Assembly: GCA_947568835.1 (NCBI GenBank)
Contig: OX387606.1
Coordinates: 6,200,001-6,264,000 of the forward strand
Direction of reading: 5' to 3'
Length of the DNA stretch: 64,000 nt
From: Protonemura montana
Lineage: Eukaryota > Arthropoda > Insecta > Plecoptera > Nemouridae
Part shown: piece by piece, positions 22,126 through 32,900 of the stretch
How the letters are laid out: each line of letters begins with the position of its first letter
Numbering within the stretch: position 1 is the first letter of the stretch
Notes under the pieces: generated by a model
The model's database searches: none
Seen by the model: only the letters and a program-made list of their open reading frames with translations
What the model was told of the DNA's origin: nothing
Made by a program: the position numbers and the translations under genes

Positions 22126-23936
22126 ATGTCGTCTGATATGGATTCCAAGGGAATCATATTTGAACTGCAATGGAGAAAGAAACACGGAGTTGTTTTTCGT
22201 GAAGAGGATATTGCAAGTTTGGGAATATGGGATACGGATCCAGCCCTTGATTGGGTGACCTTTAAATCCTACCTGGTAAGTTACACCTACCCTATTGTTT
22301 TCATTTGTCCTTAATCTATTATCTGTCTTGTATTGTTTTTATAAAGATCAGTATACATGATGTCGACAATCGCCCATTATAAACACATTAAAACTAATAT
22401 CACTAACAGAAGAATAAACAAAACATAAAGGAAAAACTTATTAGTAAATCTAAAACTAGAGAGTTATTGTTAAAGAATAAAAGTCTCTATTTTATACAGT
22501 AGGTTGGCCAAGAAAGACTCTTTTATATGAATTTTAAAAGTGGTAAAATTTGCTATCGCTAATAGATAAGGCAGCATGCTAAACATTTTTATACCACTAT
22601 AATGTACTCCATTCTCGTAAAGTGTTAAATTGTGTCTTGGAATTATAAATTTTGCAGCACTCAAGTGGTGACTATGAATACATGTGTTTGTTAATATTGA
22701 TGTTCTATTGAAATAAATAAATATCTAATATCTTGTAATCTGCGCGAATGATCTCTAATTGTTTGGCGAAAATGTTGACAAGTTATATTTTAAATAAATG
22801 TAAAAAAAATAAATTTGACTGAAGCGTGATTTACCAGAGATCAAGACATTGATAATGGAATTTGTGAATATCCTTTCAAATCAACCCAATTGTTTTGACT
22901 TTTTTTTGAGAAAATTGTTTGAGAATTCACAAAACTTGCATTTCTTTGTGAGCAATTTTAAATCAGCCTGCCCAAATTTTCTATCTTACAATCAATTAGG
23001 AATTAAATAACTTGCCTAAATAATCTTGAGAAAAATGTATCGGTAGGTTCAAGGCACCTGATTTAACGACAATATTTACATGTTTCAAGCTTGCCAACAA
23101 TTTCCAACTTTAATATCAGAAACAAACCCATCACATTCCAAAGATCCCCAATCTAAACAATTGCGCTTTGCAGCAGCATGCTTGACTAGAAAGGTATGCA
23201 TGCATACCCTAGGCCCTTCAAGATGTGTTTAGCTCTCTAAATATAGGGCAATGCACCGTGCTGCCAAATTAAACTTTACTTGGTTAAATTACCATCTTGC
23301 TGCCAAAACTTTAACATGCTTTAACTAATGTTAGTTTTGTTCTGGGATTCTCTTCTGGGTTTCTCTGAGCCTTTTCTTCTATTGATTGGCTGCAGAAGTA
23401 CCTACTTCTTCTTGTTTTAAGTTGGGACAATATGACACTTTACATATTAATTTTACCTTTTTTCCTTTCTTAATTTCTAGAGTCAAAATTTGGGAACTTC
23501 TGAAGAGATATCTGTGGCATATGTTGATAGCGAAGGGGACGAGCTTCCTATTGAAAGTGAATGCGAATTTCACGAAGCTCTGAAATTCGCTCGCCAGCAA
23601 ACTCAAAAAGATCGGAATATCGTCTTGAAAGTGGACAAAAAGGGGATGCCTTCACCGCCACCTGCTGATTTGGGAGAGTTGAAGCGCATGTGGAAACCTT
23701 CGATGCGTGGTAAAAGGGTTTTAACATCTGACAAGTCATCTGCCAAGGATGACAAACGACAGTCACACAAACCGATCTACATTAACACAAGCGAGTTGGT
23801 CGAGTTGGTACAAAAGAATGACAAGATGCTGCATGAGAAACTGGAGCAGATCACCAAAATTCAAGAACAACAGCGGAAAGCAAAATTGGAGAAAGATGAT
23901 TATTTGTCTCCTATGCTGAAGAAATATCTGCAAAAG
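22126..23936 (+). CDS. NBR1: NBR1 PB1 domain and following linker
   Basis: Exon 1 (22126-22275) gives the first strands and helix (IIFELQWRKKHGVVFREED ... LDWVTFKSYL); exon 2 (23481-23936) completes PB1. The acidic OPCA loop is YVDSEGDELPIESECEFHEA, the face that binds the basic face of another PB1; basic residues RKK sit in the first strands. In mammals NBR1 PB1 pairs with p62. The rest of exon 2 is charged and ends in a helical stretch (LHEKLEQITKIQEQQRKAKL). The intron between the two exons holds a retrotransposon fragment. Confidence 0.9.
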
Positions 23937-26900
23937 GTAAATTTGGCTCCAGACACTCACTTTTATTTAGACATAGTATACTGAGCTAAAAGTCAGAACA
24001 CTTAGACATATGCCTAATATCTGTCTAATGGGTGCCGTCTAACTGCGGCTCTGTTTTCTGCAGCCCTGTTTTCTGCGCCTCAAACTAGCGTTTTGTGCGC
24101 CTCTGTTTTGTGCGGCCCTAGCTGCCGACTTGGTAATGTGCTCCTCAGCAAACTGCGCCCCAAAGTGACCGATGTATTTAGGACGGATAAACTATTTCTC
24201 AGCTAGTGTATTCTGCGGCCGACCTTTGGGCAGTCACGGGGTCCCTTAGCCATAGGCAACCCAACCAACATCAACGGCTCACTGGGAAGTGAAAACCAAG
24301 GCGTTTGAAATCAAAGCTATGCAGCCACGACAGGTGACGAAGTGACTGGTAGGTAAATTCGTTGAATTATTGCGACCCAATTTGTGGAGTTTAACAACGC
24401 ACTGATCTAACAACGGGGCCCGATGCACTGGCTAAAATCTTTGGTGAATGAGTGGATGATAATTAGGATGATGATTTGCCTAACCTAGCCTACAACTGAA
24501 AAGTGGAGATCCGGAGACTGCCCTTTGTCTACTTCTGTCGTAGAGCATTAAGAAACCAACGGCTTTAAGTCCTAAGTACTGGTAGAACTCGAGCAACTCC
24601 ACTAATCTGACAAGGGGTTGAAAAATAAGTTGAACAAAGTTGTTAATACGTAAGGTCTCTCCAACCTCGCTCCCGCACTTACATGTGTATGATGGTAACC
24701 CATCCAATACCTGGGCCAGAGCAGTGTTGCTTAACTTCGGTGATCTCAGATAAACGGTGTTTACATCGTGCAAAATCGTTTGGCAGGTTATTTTCTTTCA
24801 AACTTAGTCGTAAACCCGCTGGTTTTTATAGCACTCGTAACAATTGGTCGAAATGTTATTTTCATCAAAACTAACAATTTGGGCCTGCGATTTTATACGC
24901 ATGGCACTGTTAATAACTCTAGTTTGACAAGTTCATTGTCCTGTTGTTAGGCGGATATGAATCAGAACTGCTATTGAATGAAGAGCTGTAAGACAAGGCA
25001 AAGAACACCTCAAAGATTGAAATCATGCAAGCAATGTTTTTAAAGTGTATGACAACGGAGTTTATGATAACATGCGTCGCCCATTTCATTATTACCGGTC
25101 CAAAAACTCCAAACATGGAAATGTTCAAACGTAGTAAAGGCCGGTTCACAATTGAAATATTGATTATGGAATATGGTATAGTGTATAAGCGAAATGGATG
25201 ATGGCATTCCTGTTTTACCGTTCACAATGAGAAAATGTGGCAAAGTAATATGGTTTATAGAATAAGAAATGAATTAAATCCATTTCTTATGACTAATCCT
25301 TATAACAGCAAAATTCTGACCAATCAGGTGACGTTACTACTGGTGTCAAATGACTAGCATTTATGTGTTTTGGGGTATTTTATTCCAAGTCAAATCAAAC
25401 ACCTCAACTCTCAAGCCGCCGACTTGGTTGGCGGACGAGATGTTAGAGTGGCCGGGACTTGGTGATCGGCCGCACAAAAAAAAGATGGAAGATTATATTT
25501 TTAATGATGGAGTGGAATTCGAAGATGACTACCCAGATAACGACAGAAACAGCGACGAAATTTTAATTTCGCTAGTGGATATATCATAGATACCGATATG
25601 AATCAACGGTGACACGGAGTAACACCTGCAAAAGATTGACAGGCTTCGAGGCGTGGGATCGACCAAAGATTGTTTGACCAATCGGCCGGATGATGCCGCC
25701 AAACGATATTAGGGAGCAGGTATTTTAGTTAGGGTCTCCCGACCTGCAGTGCGCTACTTAAAGATTCAATGACAATGACAGTACCTTCCCCTAAAGAGCG
25801 CACTTTGTTCACCGCAGTGGATAGAGAACAATCTCAAAAAAATTCACTCAAACACGTCGGCTAGGAAAATTAAATACCATACCTTAACAATGTTGTATCA
25901 ATATAACCGTTCAATCCATTTTGAAATCACTGAATTATATAAAGAAATTAAAAACTTCAACTTGCATGTAAATATAATTACTTTCTCAGAACATTGGCTA
26001 AAAACAAACGAAGGATATTGTATTAATACAATTTCAATACAATTTATATTCAATAATTGTTCTACTGGGCTTTCAACTTAAATCAATCTTTACACGTGAT
26101 GTTTACTTTCACGGTGGGACTTGTATTTTCGTTCGAAAAAACTGGAATTACTTCTGTCAACGCCTGGGTTATCATATCTAAATCTAGTTTGCAGTCCCTC
26201 GCCGATCATCTTATCTCGATAAAGATATTATCTCTAAAAATACATCAAGAGTTAAAGAAATTGGACGCTTCACTTGTACAGAATTTAGATATGATCCTCT
26301 GGTAAAATTTTTTCCTGGATTAGCTCTGAGTATGCACTTATTTAGTTGCAGCATTACATTGACATTTGCGTTGTGAAGGTTCCTTTGTGACATGCTAGAG
26401 ACAGAAATTATGCAATTGTTTTGCTGTAGGAAAAAGAGTACCCCGTTCTGGCAACATTGTCACATTATCTACACCAACCAATAAACGCTTCGATCGCCTT
26501 TTCGCGTAGTAAGGATGAGCGATTTAAGATGAGTTTTTGATTTGAGTTGTTACCAATCAACAATAGATGCGTTTTTCGACGCAATTTTGGGGCCGCAAAT
26601 GTATATTCCTTGTGTTGAAATTTTTTGTTGCTCTAAACAGTCACACACACACACAGACACACAAGTGATTTTTGGAGCAGTGTAATTGAGAGGATTTTGC
26701 TCGCTTCCCTCGCTCATTCAATTAGAAATATATTTTGAATTCTCTTATTGTTTGCTACCAGAGGGCGCTCCAATATGGGAATAAAGTCTTATATATCACA
26801 TTATAGGCTCAATATCATCCATTCATTCACCGACACCATGAGCCCAGTGCAACAATCCCAGTTATTAAAACAGTGCGTTCGTTAAACATTACAATTCGAA

Positions 26901-29900
26901 TCACAATTAGTCAACGAGTGTAAATTTACTTTTCGAAGCTTTTCTTTCCTTAGCACATTGATGACTTGCAAACCGCTTTAATCCCACAGGCAGCCAACCC
27001 TTATCTGTAAGTCGCGTCAATGCGTCGTCAATCTGTCACTTGATAGCTTTTATTGCAAATGCCTTGTTAACACTTCCCAGCAAGACGTTGAAGTTGAATG
27101 GGTTGCCTAACTAACAACACGTGACGTACCATGGTAGGGGAGGAGAATATTAAGCCTGTCCCAAAAACATCGGTCGCTAGTTGAGGCGCAGTATACACGG
27201 CTGCAGTTTCCACAGCCGCACAATCCCAAGACACTTGGGGAGCAGTTTGCAGGGCCGCACAAAACAGAGCCGCACAAAACACACACTGAGGCGCAGAAAA
27301 CAGAGGCGCACTTTATGCCCTCCCCGTCTAATTATATATTTCTCTTTGTTACTTACAAATTACTTGGTGTGCAGATGAAGAATGAGATTGTCTCAGAAGT
27401 GACAACAAACATGAGGCTTATGCTGACCAACCTGGTTTTGTCTCCTCCCTCTCACCCAGTGGAGAGAAGAGTAGAAGAGGTCTCAGGAACGAGAAGTAAG
27501 AAGAGAATCTCAGACGAGGACTCCTCAGATGCAGCTCTAGGAAGTGACCAGAGGTAAGAACTTTAGAAGTAATAGACTTTAACTCCATGATTTAGTAAAA
27601 AATTTGCTATGAGGTTTTTGTGTATAAGTTGCTACCACCACTGTTGGATTGGGGAGAGACAAAATAAGCAGTTGTTGACTTCAAGGGATTTTTTAGTCTC
27701 ACTCACAGTCCACGAACAATTTGGGAATAGCTTGTTTCAAATAGATTGAAAAGGGCATTAAACGGTAAAAATTAGGGATGGAGCAACTTGATAATATCAT
27801 ATCGATTGAAATATTGATATGTTGATGTATAGAAAAACAGATCTTTTTACTAACAATGCTCTGATATTGATGTTGACGTCTAATAATTATGTCTAGATTG
27901 ATGAATTATCAGAATATAATTTTTAAATATAATTATTACCTCATAAACTTATGATGTTACAATCAATTATAGATAATCGATTGCAGATAATCAAATATAT
28001 CAATATATCTATATAATACTGATATATGTATTTAATATTGATACATTTAAATATATCGAAATATCGATATTTTTTCCATCCCTAGTTTAAATCCTACATG
28101 GAAGCTAAGCAAAACGCAAGGTTGGGAGGACAATGTCCTGATTTTAATTAACCTTTGTCTTCAAAAACAAAAGAGAAAATCCAAGCGAAGATGCCAGTTG
28201 TATCTCTTGCCTTATTCCATAATATTTCCAAATTCCAGAGATCACAAACTTTTGCGCAAGATCGAGAAGTTACATAAACGTGAAAAGAAACTGGAAAAGA
28301 AGCTCGACTCTAAGCTAGAGAAACTGGAGAACAAGACAAAACGTATGATGGAGAAGAAATCTCAGGGCAAGCTGCGTGGGACGGAGTGCCTTCGTGAGCC
28401 GGAAAAGAAATCTTCTCGGAAGCGATCGGGCGATGGTTCGGTCGGTCCGTACCTCATGGACGCCATCTTGCTAAACGACGGGCCCAAGGCGGAGACCCAC
28501 ATCAAACTCGGAAAGCGATTCACCAAGATCTGGGAGATCATGAATAATGGTACTCTTCCGTGGACCGATAAGGTATGCAAAGGCATTTGCCGGCCTTCAT
28601 GAATTTTGTTGTTTAGGTTACACTCGGATTCATGAGGCAGTGTTATTATTTAGATTTTTTTTTTAAATTACTTTGATGACTAGTCTTAAATGCGCTTTGA
28701 TCGTGGTTCTGATTGTAACTACCCCACATAAATTATCTAAATTTATTACCCTGCTACACTCACGTTTTCTTCGGCACAATTCAAGATAAGTACAACCCTG
28801 TGCTGCCTAAACTAAGTGGATGCACCGAACGGTTTGGCGTGTTGGAAACACCGGTTCTCGTTAGATCACCGAAGTTAAGCAACACTGCGCTGAGTCAGGT
28901 ATTGAATGGGTGACCATTATACACATGACCAGTTCTGTTCGGGAGAGAGGTTGGAGGGATGAAAGTTAGTACAGCAACTTCATTCGCCTTGCTTATCAAC
29001 CTCTCGACAGCATGGATTTGTGGAGGAATCCTGCTGTTCGAGTTGTACCGTCCTTCGGAAGGGACGTTAAGTCGGTGGTCCCCTTGGTGCTTTTCGACAG
29101 GAGTAGGCTACGTGCCGGCACCGGGTTTCCCCTCCTCCCTTCTAGGCTAGGTTAGGTTCATCATCATCATCATCATCCACTCATTCACCGACGCCATTAG
29201 ACCAGTGCCGCAGGGCCAGTTGTCAAAACAGTGCATCGTTAAACACCACAAATAATAATAATAAAAACTAAGGTGATGCCATTCTGACAGAATTTCAAGC
29301 AATGAAATGCTAATTTTATGGAAGAGATACACATTCATCACTTCCCACCTTTTTTTTTTGGCTAATGAAAAATGTTTGCTCATAATCCAGTTACAAAAAA
29401 AATGACTGAAAATTTAGAGGTGTAGAAAAGGCACTGCCTATGGCAATTTTAAACTCCCCAAAGTCAGTGACTCTTTTAAAGTCAGCTAAGACCATTCCCT
29501 CTTTAGACTGTCCCTGGAATTGTATTGCTGTTGTTACCAATAAAACAAATTAATAGCAAACCAAAGTAGTAGGCATCAAAGTCTCATCCCGTGCGGTATT
29601 TTTCCAACAGACAGAGTTGCGCTTGGCTTGGGGAACCCTGGGCCTGGAGCCGGAAGAGGCTGTGGTAAAGTGTCCCATCCTGGAACCTGGGGAGAAAGGA
29701 CAGATTGCCGTCAACTTTCGTGCCCCAGGTAAGAAAGAAGAACAGACTCATAGCTAGTGATATGCAGTCCTGGCTACACCCAAGTCAAACTCGTAAAGTA
29801 GGGGATATCACAACTAGTTTTTTCATTCCTCATCTAAGAATCCTTTAACCTACCTGTAACTTATCATTTATCAGGTCAATTTTGAATCATGATCCACTTG

Positions 29901-32900
29901 GAACATGAATCATTTTGAGACCACACAACTATTGAGGCTGCCATGCAATCATTTAGAAAGCCACTTGCATGCATTTGTTTTATTGTTACTAAGAATGCTC
30001 TAAAAAGATTATGCAACATGGATATTGAAAATTATTCAAGCTAAAGATTAAGGGTAAACTGAATTGCTATTCACATTTTTAATCTAACAATCAACCAATA
30101 AACTCCAAAAAACATTTCACAATAGGCATAGAGTCAATAGTAACACAGCTCGAGCATTTTAGTCAGTGTTACCTTACAAGCAAATTATGTGCCTTTACAG
30201 ACTTTCCTGGGACGTTTGAATCGTACTGGCATTTCTACCACATGGGCGAACGCTTCGGCCACTGGGTGGGATGTGCTGTCGTAGTCGAGGAGCCTAACAA
30301 GCTGGTCAAGTCGGCACCGGCTGACAGTTACGGCCAGGGAGCTCTCAAGAAGACGTATCTCAACGCAGAGAAAGAAGGCCACGGCAACTTCGAGAAGCTT
30401 GACAATACCGAGGGCAACGGCGGAGCAGCTTCGGACAATCGGAAAGTCGATCAAGGTAAAAAGCGGACCAACATACCTGTTACGGCAAAAGGTCTTGCTA
30501 TAAGTGCTTGAAATGATTAATTACCTGCATAGTATTTCTTATTTGATTTTTTAAACTCAATCTTTGAATTAAACATAGTCTCTTGCGCATGATATGAAAG
30601 ATAACAAAAATAACCTAAATTAGTCTTTTAAAGCCATCAGCTTTTGAAGATATTACCACATTTCCAGAACTCGTTATTTTCTCAGATCCATCGCCCGATC
30701 AAAACCTCGACAACATCGAGAAAGTGAACAACGTCGAAAAGCTCGAGGTGGCCGTCGATCTGTCTATGAAAAACGACGCCGACAATTGCGGCTATGCTCC
30801 AATCGACGCCAGCCGCCCCAACAACAACAACATCAACGTGGACCGCCAGGCGTTCTATGCACCTGCCGACTGTGAGCCGCCGTTAGAGGGCTCCGACTAC
30901 GACAACCTCAGTCTCTTCTCGGGAGTCTCTGATAATGATTCCGACACAGATTCGGACGAGAAGTTTGTGATCGTGCCGATGCCGGCGTGCTTCATGCGCG
31001 ACGTGCCTCTGGGGGCGAGCAGCGTGCCGGTGATAGTGAAAGATGAGAAGAAGGGCGAGGTCAATGCGATAGAGGCTGTCAAGGAAGAGCTGGCAGAAGG
31101 AGCGGTCCCGGAGCCGGACGACGAGTTTGTGTCGCTGCCGTCGAGCAATGGGGATGCTGAGGGGGATGCCGACCAGGGAGTGAGTCTATTTTTTAATTTT
31201 TGTGGCTTGAATTTATCAATCAGGTTTCTCAGTCCCGAATTCATGAGTGCACGTGATCATAGTTTCTGCCCTGGTGTGTGTTGGTATTATCGAACATGCT
31301 ATAGCTGAGGGAAACTCAAACTGTAACACTCTCTAGTTTTTGTGGCCCCCTAAATGTTCTGTCCCCTTCAAATACCAAGTGTTTCTATTTTGAAAATCAG
31401 TAAGACAGGCTAGCTTTTTGGTTGTGGAAGGTCTAAAAATGAGCGTCCTCATAAAGGAAGAGGAAGACAACAAATTTACTAAACAATACAAAATAAATCA
31501 TAAAAATTGCCTTTTTCCAACCAGTCAAATAACTACATCAACTTCTTTTGCCTTGCTTATCAACCTGTCGACAGCATGGATTTGATGAGGAAACCTGTTG
31601 TTGGAGTTGTACCGTCCTTCGGAAGGGACATTAGGTCTGTGGTCCCCATGGTGTAGACTATGTGCAGAAACATTTTTATCCTCCTCCCTTTTAGGCTAGG
31701 TTAGGTTCATCCCCATCATCCACTCATTCACAGACTAGTGCCACTGGGCACATTGTCAAAACAGTGTGTCCTTGAACCCTACAAATCAATCATTCAGAGT
31801 TTCACAAAAAGTTGCCGTTATAGCACCCCACAGAAGTCACACATTTAACCAGAAGACAAAATATTTGAATTATTGAAAGGCGTAACAATTAAACATTTCA
31901 TATACCTACCTATTCTACTGTTTTTTTCCAAGTTTCAGCTCATGTTTGAATTGCCCTGTTATCCAGGTTGATGACGAGGAGAAGGATTCTCAAAGGCTGG
32001 TTGAGGACAACAATGCTTCGATGTACGATATTGATGACGTGAGTTCTTTCACACCGGTTGAGTTTACGTGGCCGGCAAATCATGCCACCAAGATCCCGCT
32101 GGGGTATGCGGCTAAACCGGGGGCGTCACCCAAACGAGGGACCTCGCCTAAACGGAAGCATGTTGACGGGAAGGCAACGCCGGCCACAACATTCAAGGCA
32201 AGTACACTCTGGTGCTCCTTTAGTATCGTTTGGGTAGAATAAAATCACTAACCCTTCGCTGTCCTTTGTCGAGGGAGCCCCGACAGTTAAATATGTCAGT
32301 TCCAGTCATGTTTTGGGTCTGGCCTGACATCAAACTCGGCACCATTTATGTTCGGAGCAACCTATTGGTAGACAAGTGCAGCTACAAACCATTTTCGACT
32401 GAGCCAGCATGCCACAGCCATCTAAACAATTATTCAATCTTGTTACATAACATGTAGCAATGTAATTAATGTTCTGAAGTAAAGGGTGAAGTCGACATCT
32501 CGACCGAACGGTTTGGCGTGTTAGAAACACCGTTCTCGTTAGATCACCAAAGTTAAGGAAACTGAGCTGAGTCAGGTATTGGATGTGTGACCATCATACA
32601 CATGACCAGTTCTGTTCGGGAGAGAGGTTGGAGGGATGAAAGTCAGTACAGCAACTTCATTCGCCGTGCTTATCAACCTCTCGACAGCATGGATTTGTGA
32701 AGGAATCCTGTTTGAGTTTTACCGTCCTTCGGAAGTGACGTTAAGCCGGTGGTCCCCTTGGTGCTGTTTGACAGGAGTAGGCTACGTGCCGGCACCGGGT
32801 TTCCCCTCCTCCCTTCTAGTCTAGGTTGGGTTCATAATCATCATCTTCATCATCATCCACTCATTCACCGACGCCTTTAGACCAGTGCCGCATGGCCAAA

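Larger units (their letters stand above)
24030..27325. mobile_element. 3.3-kb DNA transposon-like element with mirrored subterminal repeats
   Basis: NBR1 intron 2 runs 23937-27374. Both ends of this segment carry the same GC-rich motifs in opposite orientation: TGCGGCTCTGTTTTCTGC-type at 24044 onward and its complement up to 27310. Outer ends begin GGGTGCC... (left) and GGGGAGGGC... (right, reverse complement). Exactly outside lie identical 7-mers gtctaat at 24023-24029 and 27326-27332, a likely target-site duplication (hAT elements make 8 bp). No intact transposase is visible; one 79-codon frame (25350-25589) resembles nothing I know. Without it the intron would be about 140 bp. Confidence 0.7.

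Noticed and set aside
25350-25589. 79-codon frame inside the intron-2 element as a transposase remnant
   Set aside because: The acidic sequence shows no DDE or RNase H motif and no similarity I recognise; too weak to call.
28858-28920. Possible 5S rRNA gene
   Set aside because: Only the part around the internal promoter resembles 5S, it has substitutions, and it is fused to a repeated non-5S body with target duplications: a SINE head.
28959-29150. A recurring ~63-codon frame ([20 protein letters not shown]) also found at 32636
   Set aside because: It occurs because both copies are the same SINE; the frame is broken in other copies, so it is not a conserved peptide gene.
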